Made by a program: the position numbers and the translations under genes | DNA from: CAZYSK01 sp964649415 | Lineage (GTDB): Bacteria > Chloroflexota > Anaerolineae > B4-G1 | Direction: 5' to 3' | DNA length: 64,000 nt | Assembly: GCA_964649415.1 (NCBI GenBank) | Contig: CAZYSK010000009.1 | Coordinates: 1 to 64,000, forward strand | Notes under the pieces: generated by a model | What the model saw: the letters and a program-made list of their open reading frames with translations, nothing else | What the model was told of the DNA's origin: nothing | Database searches by the model: none | In this document: in pieces, positions 17,199 through 25,462 of the stretch | How the letters are laid out: each line of letters opens with the position of its first letter | Position numbering within the stretch: the stretch's first letter is position 1

Positions 17199-17719
17199 CG
17201 ACAAGCAACACGAGCATCCCCGCTCACACGTGGTCGGAGCTCACGATAGACTACCGGCCAATTGGCGTGATTCACAGTCCCTTCCAGGACATCTCCGGCA
17301 TACCGATCCAGCCCACGGGCGCTGCTGGGGTCCAGGGCCACGTCGAGATCCTGCCTGAACTCACGGAGGGGCTGAAGGACCTGGATGGCTTCTCTCACGT
17401 CATCCTGCTCTACCATTTCCACCGCGTCCAAGAGATGAAACTGACCGTGACGCCCTTCATGGACTCTGTGCCACGCGGGGTCTTCTCCACCCGAGCGCCG
17501 AAGCGCCCCAACCCGATCGGGCTGTCCGTGGTGAGGCTGCTGCGCGTCGAGGCCAACGTCCTGCACATCGAGAACGTGGACGTCATCGACGGCACACCCC
17601 TGCTGGACGTCAAGCCGTACGTGCCGGACTTCGACCAGCAACCGGCAGAGCGCGTCGGCTGGCTGGAAGGTGCCAAGGGCAAGGTGCAGAGAAAACGGTC
17701 GGACGATCGGTTTCGGTGA
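17195..17719 (+). CDS. trmO: tRNA (t6A37) N6-methyltransferase TrmO family
   Basis: A 174-residue TrmO/TsaA protein. It begins with IDYRPIGVIHSPFQD, has LKDLDGFSHVILLYHFHR, the signature FSTRAPKRPNPIGLSVVRL, and ends with LDVKPYVPDFD. The family uses S-adenosylmethionine to methylate t6A at tRNA position 37. The first bases overlap the Nnr stop (ATGA). One 40-bp hairpin repeat begins two bases after its stop. Confidence 0.9.
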   Translation: MTTSNTSIPAHTWSELTIDYRPIGVIHSPFQDISGIPIQPTGAAGVQGHVEILPELTEGLKDLDGFSHVILLYHFHRVQEMKLTVTPFMDSVPRGVFSTRAPKRPNPIGLSVVRLLRVEANVLHIENVDVIDGTPLLDVKPYVPDFDQQPAERVGWLEGAKGKVQRKRSDDRFR

Positions 17720-17720
17720 C

Positions 17721-17760
17721 GCGGACGTTGACCCCGACCGTCTGCGGTCGGCTGCGTCCG
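17721..17760 (+). repeat. 40-bp hairpin element (family R3), intergenic copy
   Basis: The element begins GCGGACGTTGACC and ends GCTGCGTCCG, with an internal perfect hairpin CCGACCG-TCTG-CGGTCGG. It is nearly identical to the copy inserted in the next gene at 17810-17851, which makes it a good reference for the element ends. Confidence 0.85.
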
Positions 17761-17798
17761 CGGACGGTGCGGACGTGGCCGGATAGGAGGGATTCGCC

Positions 17799-18353
17799 AT
17801 GAGGATCAAGCGGACATTGATCCCGACCGTCTGCGGTCGGCTGCGTCCGAGGAGGATCAAAGTCTTCACGACGGGCGGCTCGATAGACAAGGTCTACTCC
17901 ACCAGAGAGAGCACGTTCGTGGTTGGCGAGCCTCAGAGCGACAGCATCCTGCGAGACGCCAACGTCAACTTCGAGTACGAGATCGAATCCCTGCTGAAGA
18001 AGGACAGCCTCGATCTCACAGACGAGGACCGGCAAACCATTCTCGACCGGGTGAGAGCCGATCCGCACCGCCACGTCGTCATCACCCACGGCACAGACAC
18101 GATGGCGCTGACGGCCAGGACGCTGTATGAGATCACCGACAAGGTCATCGTCCTGACGGGCGCTATGCAGCCTGCCGCATTCAGGCAAACGGACGCGGCC
18201 TTCAACGTGGGCGGCGCGATCATCGCCGTCCAGACACTGCCGGAGGGCGTCTACATCGTGATGAACGGCCGGGTGTTCGACCCGCGCCGGGTCAGGAAGA
18301 ACCAGGAACAAGACAAGTTCGAAGAGACCTCCCAAAGTGAGGTCCCATCTTGA
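17799..18353 (+). CDS. Short L-asparaginase-domain protein with a hairpin insertion after its start
   Basis: A 184-residue, N-terminal-domain-only asparaginase. KVFTTGGSIDKVY carries the nucleophile threonine loop, and VITHGTDTMALTA carries the second catalytic Thr-Asp pair. The C-terminal domain of classical enzymes is absent, as in the known short family. GGAGG precedes the ATG. Residues 5-21 are encoded by a 42-bp hairpin element plus one copy of a 9-bp duplication (GAGGATCAA). Without them the protein would start MRIKVFTTGGS, the expected N-terminus. The insertion is in frame and leaves the start codon intact. Activity on asparagine is not certain for this subfamily. Confidence 0.85.
   Translation: MRIKRTLIPTVCGRLRPRRIKVFTTGGSIDKVYSTRESTFVVGEPQSDSILRDANVNFEYEIESLLKKDSLDLTDEDRQTILDRVRADPHRHVVITHGTDTMALTARTLYEITDKVIVLTGAMQPAAFRQTDAAFNVGGAIIAVQTLPEGVYIVMNGRVFDPRRVRKNQEQDKFEETSQSEVPS
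17810..17851 (+). mobile_element. 42-bp hairpin element inserted in the asparaginase, with 9-bp target duplication
   Basis: GAGGATCAA occurs at 17801-17809 and again at 17852-17860, exactly bounding 42 bp that match the R3 copy at 17721-17760. The ends are imperfectly inverted (GCGGAC and GTCCG), and the centre is the hairpin CCGACCG-TCTG-CGGTCGG. Element plus one duplicate is 51 bp, 17 codons. Confidence 0.85.
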
Positions 18354-18373
18354 AGTCAGGAGGTGAACGCAAC

Positions 18374-18769
18374 GTGAACAAGGTTTCGACACAGAACGCA
18401 CCACAGCCTGCGGGCCACTACTCACAGGCGATCGTGCACAATGGTATGGTCTATGTGTCTGGCCAGGTGGCGATAGACCCGCAGACAGGTGAGAGACGCG
18501 TGGGCTCGATTGAAGAGCAGACGGAACAGACGCTGAGGAACGTATCAGAGATCCTGAAAGCCGCGGGTAGCGACATCAGCCAGATCGTCAAGGCAACCGT
18601 GTACATATCCGACATGGCGCTGTGGGATCGAGTCAACGCGGTCTACGGCAGGTTCTTCGGCGAACACCGCCCGGCGCGCGCCGTCGTCCCAACCAGGGAC
18701 CTGCACTTCGGCTTCGAGGTTGAGATCGAAGCCATTGCCGCCGTCTCGGACGCAGAGCCCGTTGAGTAG
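18374..18769 (+). CDS. ridA: RidA family enamine/imine deaminase
   Basis: A 131-residue protein of normal RidA length. The GTG start has AGGAGGTG eight bases upstream. Family marks are PAGHYSQAIVHNGMVYVSGQ and, near the end, HRPARAVVPTRDL with the catalytic-site arginine, then FEVEIEAIA. RidA hydrolyses reactive 2-aminoacrylate-type intermediates released by PLP enzymes. It follows the asparaginase closely and fits the metabolite-repair theme of this gene run. Confidence 0.92.
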   Translation: MNKVSTQNAPQPAGHYSQAIVHNGMVYVSGQVAIDPQTGERRVGSIEEQTEQTLRNVSEILKAAGSDISQIVKATVYISDMALWDRVNAVYGRFFGEHRPARAVVPTRDLHFGFEVEIEAIAAVSDAEPVE

Positions 18770-18774
18770 GGGCG

Positions 18775-18830
18775 CGGACGCACGATAGACGTTGCGCCAT
18801 CAGAATGGCGCCTTTCTAGGGACAACCGTC
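18775..18830 (+). repeat. R3-like half element plus one R1 hairpin copy
   Basis: GCGGACGCACGATAGACGTT is followed at once by an R1 unit (hairpin GCGCCAT-CAGA-ATGGCGC from 18794, tail CTTTCTAGGGAC). It lies between ridA and the Dabb gene. Confidence 0.75.
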
Positions 18831-18864
18831 GCCCTCCCTACGAACCAAGGCAAGGGGATGAACC

Positions 18865-19167
18865 ATGGTCAAGCACATCGTCATGTGGAAGCTCTACGAT
18901 TCCGCCGAGGGGTTCACCAAGGCCGAAAACGCCCGAAGGATGAAACAGGAACTGGAGAAACTGAAGGCCGGGATTCCGGCGATCCAGTACCTGGAGGCCG
19001 GCATCAACGTCAACGACTCCGAGGACGCCTTCGACGTCGTCCTCTACGCCGAGTTCGAAAGCCGGGAAGCGCTCGCAACCTACCAGCGTCATCCCGAGCA
19101 CGTGCGGTTCAAGGAATTCATCGACGGCATCCGGTCGGAGAAGCGGGTGGTGGACTACGAGGTTTGA
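18865..19167 (+). CDS. Dabb (stress-responsive alpha/beta-barrel) domain protein
   Basis: A 100-residue ferredoxin-like dimeric barrel. It starts MVKHIVMWKL, the family start, and has VVLYAEFESREALATYQRHPEH in the second half, with VRFKEFI near the end. Members are small cytosolic proteins of unclear function; some bind or cyclise hydrophobic metabolites. It is the last gene of the nnr-trmO-asparaginase-ridA run. Confidence 0.88.
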   Translation: MVKHIVMWKLYDSAEGFTKAENARRMKQELEKLKAGIPAIQYLEAGINVNDSEDAFDVVLYAEFESREALATYQRHPEHVRFKEFIDGIRSEKRVVDYEV

Positions 19168-19188
19168 GAAGCGCCCACGGGGTACCCC

Positions 19189-19278
19189 GCGGACGTTGAT
19201 CGTGCGTCCGCCGGACGTTGATCGTGCGTCCGCCGGACGTTGATCGTGCGTCCGCCGGACGTTGATCGTGCGTCCGCC
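19189..19278 (+). repeat. Tandem R3-type hairpin array, 4 copies of 22 bp
   Basis: Four exact 22-bp units of GGACGTTGATCGTGCGTCCG with CC between them. Each can fold CGGACG/CGTCCG. It lies between two convergent genes and might act as a transcription barrier. The period is not a multiple of three, and it is non-coding. Confidence 0.9.
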
Positions 19279-19292
19279 AAGGGCATGGTCGC

Positions 19293-20027
19293 CTACGTGC
19301 AGACCCGTAGGGGCGCGATGACCGCGCCCACGCCGGACACGATAGTCAGCACGAATCCGATCACACACGCGATCACCCCCCAGCCCAGCCCAAGTGACCC
19401 GCCGCTCCCCCCGGTGTACAGGGCGACGACGAGAGGGCGTAACAGGCCAAACTGCCAGAGGGGTGGAACGACGCCCACGAGCGCCAGCACGAGCACCACG
19501 CTCCCCCAGGAGCGCCGTGAGAGCCGGCCTGCCAGCGGCGACAGCAGGGCCAGCGCGGCCCCCGCGAGAGCGAGCGACGCCCGCCGCACGGTGTACGGCT
19601 CCAGTGCCAACGGTGAGCGGCTCGCCAACGCGCGGCGCAGCGCGTCCACGAGAGGATAGGGGAAGAGCACGCCCAAGATCAAGGCTGCGGCGGCGAGCGA
19701 CACAGACAGGCGCACGATCCGGGCAGCGGAGGCGGATCCAGACGCCGGGGACGTGCCCATCCGGGCGACCCAAGCACACGAGAGGACAAGCGTTGCGACG
19801 AAGGGCAAATAGAACAGCTCTCGGGCAATGGGAACCGCCCCACCCTGCACCTGCGGGAAGAACTTGGCGAATTCCGCCAACTCGATGCCGGTCACGCTGA
19901 GGGCGGCCGCTTTGTGGGGCACCCAGGGACTTAGGCAGCCCACCATAGCGAGAACCAGGCCCAAGGGAAGTAGATTGGGGCGCGCGCCAGGCGCGCGCCC
20001 GGTCTGGAGCGTGAAATCACCAGTCAA
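19293..20027 (-). CDS. Multi-pass membrane protein of unknown function
   Basis: A 244-residue hydrophobic protein with six or so membrane segments (for example LPLGLVLAMVGCLSP, LPFVATLVLSCAWVA, ASLALAGAALALLSPLAG, VVLVLALVGVVPPLW and VIACVIGFVLTIVSGVGAVI). No family motif was recognised. The start lies 3 bp after the stop of the preceding beta-flower-like gene, so these and the VWA gene form a three-gene operon. Part of the N-terminal RAPGARP text comes from a GC-rich palindrome near 19980-20002. Confidence 0.6.
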   Translation of the reverse strand: MTGDFTLQTGRAPGARPNLLPLGLVLAMVGCLSPWVPHKAAALSVTGIELAEFAKFFPQVQGGAVPIARELFYLPFVATLVLSCAWVARMGTSPASGSASAARIVRLSVSLAAAALILGVLFPYPLVDALRRALASRSPLALEPYTVRRASLALAGAALALLSPLAGRLSRRSWGSVVLVLALVGVVPPLWQFGLLRPLVVALYTGGSGGSLGLGWGVIACVIGFVLTIVSGVGAVIAPLRVCT

Positions 20028-20030
20028 GGC

Positions 20031-20381
20031 TCAATCTTCCCAATCAGGTCGCAGTTCCGAGACATACCGGAAGACCTCAGGCTCCTCTTCGAAGACGTCC
20101 ACCAACTTCCACGGCAACTCGGAGAAAAGAGGGGCCAGGGGCACAGTAGCCGGCGGTCTGAGCTGCGCTGGGCCGGGTGGCACAGGGCGGAGCGGGCGCT
20201 GCCTGCGGATCCGTTCCCGAAGCAGTCGACCATCGCCCGAGACGAAGCCAGCGTACATCCCGTCCCGAGTGTAGACGTCCCGACCGTCGAGCCAGGCGAT
20301 CCAGTCACCCCGCGTATCATACAGCCGGCCATCGTGAAGCAGGGCGACCCAGTCACCAACCGTGGAGTAGATAGGCTGCAT
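20031..20381 (-). CDS. Small protein resembling 4-fold beta-flower domain
   Basis: A 116-residue protein if ATG 20381 is used (20426 would add 15 residues and overlap the VWA gene). The first 50 residues are a repeated WD/G pattern: STVGDWVALLHDGRLYDTRG, DWIAWLDGRDVYTRDG, MYAGFVSGDGRLL. This matches the small 4-fold beta-flower domain in spirit. A proline-rich linker and an acidic tail follow. Function unknown; its position between VWA and membrane genes suggests a shared envelope or signalling role. Confidence 0.6.
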   Translation of the reverse strand: MQPIYSTVGDWVALLHDGRLYDTRGDWIAWLDGRDVYTRDGMYAGFVSGDGRLLRERIRRQRPLRPVPPGPAQLRPPATVPLAPLFSELPWKLVDVFEEEPEVFRYVSELRPDWED

Positions 20382-20400
20382 CTCGTCGTGGACCCCTAGC

Positions 20401-21816
20401 TCACTTGTCGAAATCCTTGGTGCCATGCTGGTGCCTGAAGGCCCGGCTAACCGCAGCCTTCGCAGCGTCGGGCGCAGCCGCCATAGCACCCAGCGTCTGC
20501 TGCTGCTCCGACGCAACCCCCTTCGCCACGTCGTCGCCCAGCAAGGAGGCGTAGTCCCGGAGTTCTGCTACGCTGAGGCCAGCGTGCTTGGCAGCGGCGG
20601 CGCTGCCTTGGACGGCGGCGGCCCGCGCGGCGCCCAGCACACTACGGGCCTTCATCTGCTCCAGCACCCGCTCGACGACGGGCCGTACAGCACCTTCGCG
20701 CCGGTCGAAAGCAGCGAGCGCGACGAAGCGCAGCGTCACAGTGTTGAGAGGCGTGGTCAGATCGTTGCCCGCGGGCGAGCAATACGTGAGATGGCCCTCG
20801 ACCGGCAAGCGCGAGCCAGCCGGTTGCGGCGGCAACAACAGGCGCAGGACGACCTCAAGCTGGGTGTCCGCGGGAATATCGCCCAGTTTCACCGCCATCT
20901 CCAGGCCCAGCCCCTCCCCCGGAGCAGGAGGAGAGCCGACAGCGTATGCCGACGAGAAAGGCTGCACGCCGGTGCCCTTAGGAAGCGCCAGGTGAAGCGT
21001 CGCGTCCCGGGCGGCCAGCGCGCCCGCCTCGCCCAGTTCACCTGCCACGTAGGGCACGATCTGGTTGGCGCTGACCACGTGATAGAAGCGCCCACCTCCC
21101 TGGACGGCGATCTCGACCATCAGCGCCTCGTTGTAGTCGCGGCCCACACCGAGGGTGGAGGTAGTGATGCCACAATCACGGGCCTCGAGCGCTCGCTCGC
21201 CGACTGCCTCCAGGTCGGTCTCACCCACGTTGGCCTGCCCATCGCTGAGCAGCAGCACCAGGTTCGTCTCCTGAGTCTGAGCCAGTGCAGCCTCAATGCC
21301 CGCCTCGAGCCCGCCACACAGGGCAGTCTTGCCTCCCGCCCTGACTTGCTGCAGGATTTCTTCCGCCTCCCGACGCAAGTCGCCGCTCACGCGCGTGGGT
21401 TCGAGCACCGTGCGCACCCTGCTGGCAAACGTGACCATAGAGAAGATGTCGCCGTCCTGCAGGCGGCGAATCGCCTGACGCACGGCCTCTTTGGCAGACT
21501 CCATCTTCCGGCCACGCATCGAGCCTGAGACGTCGAGCACGGCGGTGAAGCCCATCGGCTCGCGGCCGCTCTCGGTGGGCGCGGTCTCGCCCTCGGGTAC
21601 CTGGGGGGGCGTCTGGATCGTCAGCACCAGGTGGCGATCCACGATCTGATCGGCGGGCGCATTGATCTGATCCAGCTCCATCTGGGCCCGGACGTAGGAG
21701 CGACTGGGCGGCGGCGCCTCGAAGACCAGTTCACCGCCGCAACGCACACAGGTCTTGACGCCTGTGGGCTCATCCTGCAATAGTCCGCAATAGAGGCAGC
21801 GCATTAAGCGGGGCAT
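20401..21816 (-). CDS. Zinc-ribbon VWA-domain protein
   Basis: A 471-residue protein. Residues 7-26 are a zinc ribbon (Cys 7, 10, 23, 26). Residues 88-260 are a von Willebrand A domain with an intact MIDAS: DVSGSM at 95-100 and LLLSDGQANVG later. The C-terminal part is a beta-rich VIT-like extension and a helical tail. ATG 21816 has GAGGAGAT upstream; a longer frame has no Shine-Dalgarno. VWA proteins bind partners through Mg2+. Here it heads an operon with a beta-flower-like and a membrane protein. Function beyond that is not known. Confidence 0.85.
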   Translation of the reverse strand: MPRLMRCLYCGLLQDEPTGVKTCVRCGGELVFEAPPPSRSYVRAQMELDQINAPADQIVDRHLVLTIQTPPQVPEGETAPTESGREPMGFTAVLDVSGSMRGRKMESAKEAVRQAIRRLQDGDIFSMVTFASRVRTVLEPTRVSGDLRREAEEILQQVRAGGKTALCGGLEAGIEAALAQTQETNLVLLLSDGQANVGETDLEAVGERALEARDCGITTSTLGVGRDYNEALMVEIAVQGGGRFYHVVSANQIVPYVAGELGEAGALAARDATLHLALPKGTGVQPFSSAYAVGSPPAPGEGLGLEMAVKLGDIPADTQLEVVLRLLLPPQPAGSRLPVEGHLTYCSPAGNDLTTPLNTVTLRFVALAAFDRREGAVRPVVERVLEQMKARSVLGAARAAAVQGSAAAAKHAGLSVAELRDYASLLGDDVAKGVASEQQQTLGAMAAAPDAAKAAVSRAFRHQHGTKDFDK

Positions 21817-21853
21817 TGGACATCTCCTCTGGGTACGTCTGCAAATCCATATG

Positions 21854-21905
21854 CTGTAGCCGCGATTTCGCAATCGCGCGCCATCGGAATGGCGCCTTCA
21901 GTACG
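21854..21905. repeat. GTAGCC-type hairpin followed by an R1 copy
   Basis: CTGTAGCC is followed by GCGATT-TCGC-AATCGC (21862-21877), then an R1 hairpin from 21878. The complement of the first part has the same GGCTACAG flank as the hairpin at 2439-2462 but different stem bases on both arms. Confidence 0.75.
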
Positions 21906-21927
21906 CCGTGCAGTATATCACGGACGG

Positions 21928-23109
21928 TCAGGAGCGACAAGGACCCATTTCATTGAACGTGGCCTGGAGCTGGCGAGCGGCCTGCTCCCAGGAGAAGCGG
22001 GCAGCCTGGGCGAGCCCCCGGTCGACCAGCTTCTGGCGCAGGTTCGCGTCCCTCAGCACGCGGTCCATGGCCGCCGTCAGCCCCTCGGTGTCGAGCGGAT
22101 CCACCAGCAGCGCCGCATCGCCCGCCACCTCCGGAACCGAGGAAGCGTCTGAACAGACCACGGGAACACCACAAGCCATCGCCTCCAACACCGGCAGGCC
22201 GAAGCCCTCGTACAGCGACGGGAACGCGAAGAGCGCCGCGTTGCGGTACAGGGCAGGCAGGTCGGCGTCGTCCACGAAGCCCAGGATGCGCACGCGATCC
22301 CCGTGCTTCTCCGACTCGGCGAGGATATCCTCGTAGAGCCACCCCCGGCCGCCAGCGATGACGAGCTGGCACCCAGGCCCCAGGGTCCCAGGGCGCAGGG
22401 CCGCAAAAGCGCGCATGAGGCGGACGTAGTTCTTGCGCGGCTGCAGGGTGCCAACGCTGAGCACGTATGCCCCCGGCTTCAGGCCGTACCGGCCCTTGAG
22501 CCACTCGTCCTCGTCCGGCCCGCCCTGTGGACTGAAGCGCGCATCCACCCCGCTGTAGAGCACCCGGACCTTTCCCGCTGGGACCGCGAGCAATGAGACG
22601 ATGTCGGACCGGGTGTGGGCCGAGTCGGCCAACACCCGGTCGGCGCGGGCGATGGAACGGGGCACGACGCGCTCCAGATAGCGCAGCAGAGGCGGCACGA
22701 AGGCCTCGGGATAGCGCAGGAACGACAAGTCGTGAACGGTGAGCAAGGTGCGCGTGCCGCGGCGCGTGGGCGGCAGGACGAAGTCGGGGGAGTAGAACAC
22801 GTCGAGCGGGCCGGTGACGAGCTCAACAGGAATGGGCAGGCGCAACCGATGCCAGAGCCGGGCGAGCCACTCATCCGTGAGGGGCACAGTCCGCACCCGC
22901 ACGCCCGCCCCAGGTGCCAGGTCCAACAGATTGAAGCAATCCGCGGTCTCCGGGCTCAGGCCCCCAGTGGCGGCGAAGACGGTGTACCGATTCCGCCCGC
23001 CCAGCGAGCGCTCCAACGCCAGAAGCGCGCGGACGAGCTCGCGAGTGTAGCGGCCGATGCCGGCGCGCTGCCGGGCGGCGGCGGTGTAGTCTATGCCAAT
23101 TCGGGCCAT
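21928..23109 (-). CDS. Glycosyltransferase family 4 (GT-B fold)
   Basis: A 393-residue GT4 enzyme from ATG 23109 (a TTG five codons upstream is possible). The N-terminus MARIGIDYTAAARQRAGIGRYTREL is typical. The C-terminal half has LSVGTLQPRKNYVRLMRAF, then the donor motif LPALYRNAALFAFPSLYEGFG with the E-x-F-G-x-x-x-x-E glycosyl-binding glutamates. It transfers a sugar from a nucleotide donor, presumably onto a surface glycan lipid. It sits at the downstream end of the glycan cluster. Confidence 0.9.
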   Translation of the reverse strand: MARIGIDYTAAARQRAGIGRYTRELVRALLALERSLGGRNRYTVFAATGGLSPETADCFNLLDLAPGAGVRVRTVPLTDEWLARLWHRLRLPIPVELVTGPLDVFYSPDFVLPPTRRGTRTLLTVHDLSFLRYPEAFVPPLLRYLERVVPRSIARADRVLADSAHTRSDIVSLLAVPAGKVRVLYSGVDARFSPQGGPDEDEWLKGRYGLKPGAYVLSVGTLQPRKNYVRLMRAFAALRPGTLGPGCQLVIAGGRGWLYEDILAESEKHGDRVRILGFVDDADLPALYRNAALFAFPSLYEGFGLPVLEAMACGVPVVCSDASSVPEVAGDAALLVDPLDTEGLTAAMDRVLRDANLRQKLVDRGLAQAARFSWEQAARQLQATFNEMGPCRS

Positions 23110-23133
23110 CCCATCAAATCCCAAGTCTCTGCT

Positions 23134-25461
23134 TCAGGGGAGCACGCGCAACTGGGTGAGCACGACGTGGTCGGCCAGCATCTCGCCCCCCGCCGGGATC
23201 ACAGGCACGTGCGTGACCTCTCCGTCCTCAAACGCGTACACCGCCACCCGCACGTCATAGGCGCCGGGCGGCGCGTCCCCGTAGATCGTCAACTCGCGCG
23301 CGTCGACCAGCGTCTGCCCCGGTTCCCACGACGTCGTGGGGGCGGCCCCGTCCAGCGGCCAAGCGTCGTGCTGGGCGGCCTTGCGCTGCTCCGGGTCCAC
23401 CAACTGGGCCGAGACGCTGTAGTTCACGTCCATGCGGCGCGTGCCCTGCCAGTACAGCGTCAGCGCGACCATCTCTCCCGGATGCACGACCTGCCGGTCG
23501 AGCTCATAACCCACCAACGCCATCTGGCTCCCGAAGTTGACCGCGATGGGGTTCGGGACGTCGCCCGGACGAGCACAGACCTGAACGCGTCCAAAGCGCA
23601 CGTTGTCCCGCGAGGCCTCCTCCCCGGGGGCCATGACCTGGAGCCGCGCACCGGTGCCGGTCTCATACAGACCCACCTGGATCTGGGCCACATCCGGCGC
23701 GTAAGCCGTGTCCGGCACCTGCAACACGTAGCGGTCGGCCCAGCGGAATCCTGGTTCCAGCCACGTCGTCGAAAGCCGTCCCAGCCCGGGGAACGTGTCC
23801 CGCTGCGCCACGACCAACTCCCCCTCCCCCAGCAGATGAACGAAGACGGTGTAGTCTCGGTCCGCCGGAGCCAGCGCCATCCAGTACAGCGTGACCTCCA
23901 CCTGGCCCCCTGGCTCCACGGCCTCGGTCGCCAGGTCATATCCCAGGAGCCTCATCACACCGGCAGACGCAGAATCGGCGGTGCCGAAGTCCGCGTCCAC
24001 CCGGGACGACGGGATACCGTCCGGTCCCGCTGCCTCCAGCGGCTGGGGCAGCGCGTAGGCGGGCGCGATCCAGGCGCAGGGAGCCACCACCGAGAGCCCG
24101 AGCAGGAAAAGGGCAAACGCGGCCACTGCCCATTTCCCCCATTGGCGGGGAAGCCAGCCCACGAGCCCCAAGGCCAGCAGGAGCGACCAGACGGAGAGGG
24201 CGGGGAAGACCAGCCGTCCCTGCGAGGACCAGGTAGTTGCGGCCCAGCGCGACCAGGGCACAAGCACACCCAGCCCCCACAGCGCACAGATGAGCAGGGC
24301 GCGGGTGTCCGGTCGGCAGGCAGACCGGGAGACAGACGGACGGGATACCAACCTGAGCAACAGCACGACCAGGCCGAACGCAGCGACGAGGGCCAGCGTG
24401 TTGAGCACGGCATACGTCCAGGGGGGCATAGGCACGTTGAGCCCGCCAAAGTTGCCCCAATACCCGGCCATGAAGCTGAAGCGCTCGCGCCACAGTTGGG
24501 CCACATCGGCCGGGACGTCCCGCTGGCCCAGGATCTCGATGAACATGTCCAGACCGAACAGGTCCCCGTAGAGCCGCAAGTTGCGCACGTACCACCAACC
24601 GGCAATGAGCAGCAAGGGCAGCGCGGTCGCAAACCCGCCGGCGAAGAACTCGGTCCAAGAGCGCCGGCGCACCGCTCGCATCACGACGACCAGTGCCGTG
24701 AGTACCGTGAGTGCCAGTGAACTGGTCTTGGTCAACGCCGCCAACCCGAGCACGACTCCCAAGAGCAGGTAACGCATCACGGGGATCGTGCGAGGCTCTT
24801 CTGGCGGGCAAGGATGCCCGCGGTCCGGTGGCAACAGCCGCAGCAACATGAGGAGCGCCAGACTGCTCAATGGGATCACCAGGTTGTCGTTGTTGACCGA
24901 GCTTGAGATGAAGATGAACATGGGCGTGAAGGCGTGAATGGCGGCCACGCCCAGGGCCATCGCGGGCTGATCGGGCAACACCTCGCGCGCGATGCGGTAG
25001 GTCAGATACACCGCCGCCGCCCCCATCAGGACAGACATGAAGCGCGCGATGTGGACGGCCAGCACCGTGCCACGCCAGGGGAACCGTCCCAACGCGGGGT
25101 TGTGGACCACCAGGTTGACGTTGCCGTCGGGGGTGGCACCTGCGTCGGCGTGAGGGTTCAGATGACGGACCGTCTCCAGGTCACCGGTGTCAATCCAGGC
25201 GGTTGCGGCAGCGGCCAGTGCATAATACAGCGGTGGCTGGCTGCCCTCCTGCCGCCAGGCGGTCTCCACGCCCGGCTCCTGCACCGGCAGTCGCCAGTGA
25301 TCGGCGACGTACTTGACCATGGGGTAGTGCCACTTCTCATCCGAAGCCTCAAACGGCGGCACGAGCACGCTGTACGTCACGCCCAGGACGACAAAAAGCA
25401 GCAGAAGCAGAGAGGGACGGCGGATCAGGTTCGCCGGGCCTCGTTCGGCGCGCGGCCCCAC
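23134..25461 (-). CDS. DUF2142-type polytopic glycosyltransferase (GT-C)
   Basis: A 775-residue membrane protein starting at GTG 25461, one base after the stop of the upstream GT4 gene. The first luminal loop has PPFEASDEKWHYPMVKY, the acidic D-E-x-x-H pattern of DUF2142/PMT-like enzymes. Nine to eleven membrane segments run to about residue 440, followed by a large external beta-rich region (EPGGQVEVTLYWMAL and a second similar repeat PGEMVALTLYWQG). GT-C enzymes use polyprenyl-linked sugars outside the membrane. The duplicated C-terminal beta domain is also known in other DUF2142 proteins of this kind. Confidence 0.82.
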   Translation of the reverse strand: MGPRAERGPANLIRRPSLLLLLFVVLGVTYSVLVPPFEASDEKWHYPMVKYVADHWRLPVQEPGVETAWRQEGSQPPLYYALAAAATAWIDTGDLETVRHLNPHADAGATPDGNVNLVVHNPALGRFPWRGTVLAVHIARFMSVLMGAAAVYLTYRIAREVLPDQPAMALGVAAIHAFTPMFIFISSSVNNDNLVIPLSSLALLMLLRLLPPDRGHPCPPEEPRTIPVMRYLLLGVVLGLAALTKTSSLALTVLTALVVVMRAVRRRSWTEFFAGGFATALPLLLIAGWWYVRNLRLYGDLFGLDMFIEILGQRDVPADVAQLWRERFSFMAGYWGNFGGLNVPMPPWTYAVLNTLALVAAFGLVVLLLRLVSRPSVSRSACRPDTRALLICALWGLGVLVPWSRWAATTWSSQGRLVFPALSVWSLLLALGLVGWLPRQWGKWAVAAFALFLLGLSVVAPCAWIAPAYALPQPLEAAGPDGIPSSRVDADFGTADSASAGVMRLLGYDLATEAVEPGGQVEVTLYWMALAPADRDYTVFVHLLGEGELVVAQRDTFPGLGRLSTTWLEPGFRWADRYVLQVPDTAYAPDVAQIQVGLYETGTGARLQVMAPGEEASRDNVRFGRVQVCARPGDVPNPIAVNFGSQMALVGYELDRQVVHPGEMVALTLYWQGTRRMDVNYSVSAQLVDPEQRKAAQHDAWPLDGAAPTTSWEPGQTLVDARELTIYGDAPPGAYDVRVAVYAFEDGEVTHVPVIPAGGEMLADHVVLTQLRVLP

Positions 25462-25462
25462 G

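Noticed and set aside
22615..24720. A 701-codon open frame on the plus strand opposite the glycosyltransferases
   Set aside because: Gln/His/Arg-rich translation typical of the antisense of high-GC genes, no motif, and it lies opposite two clear genes.
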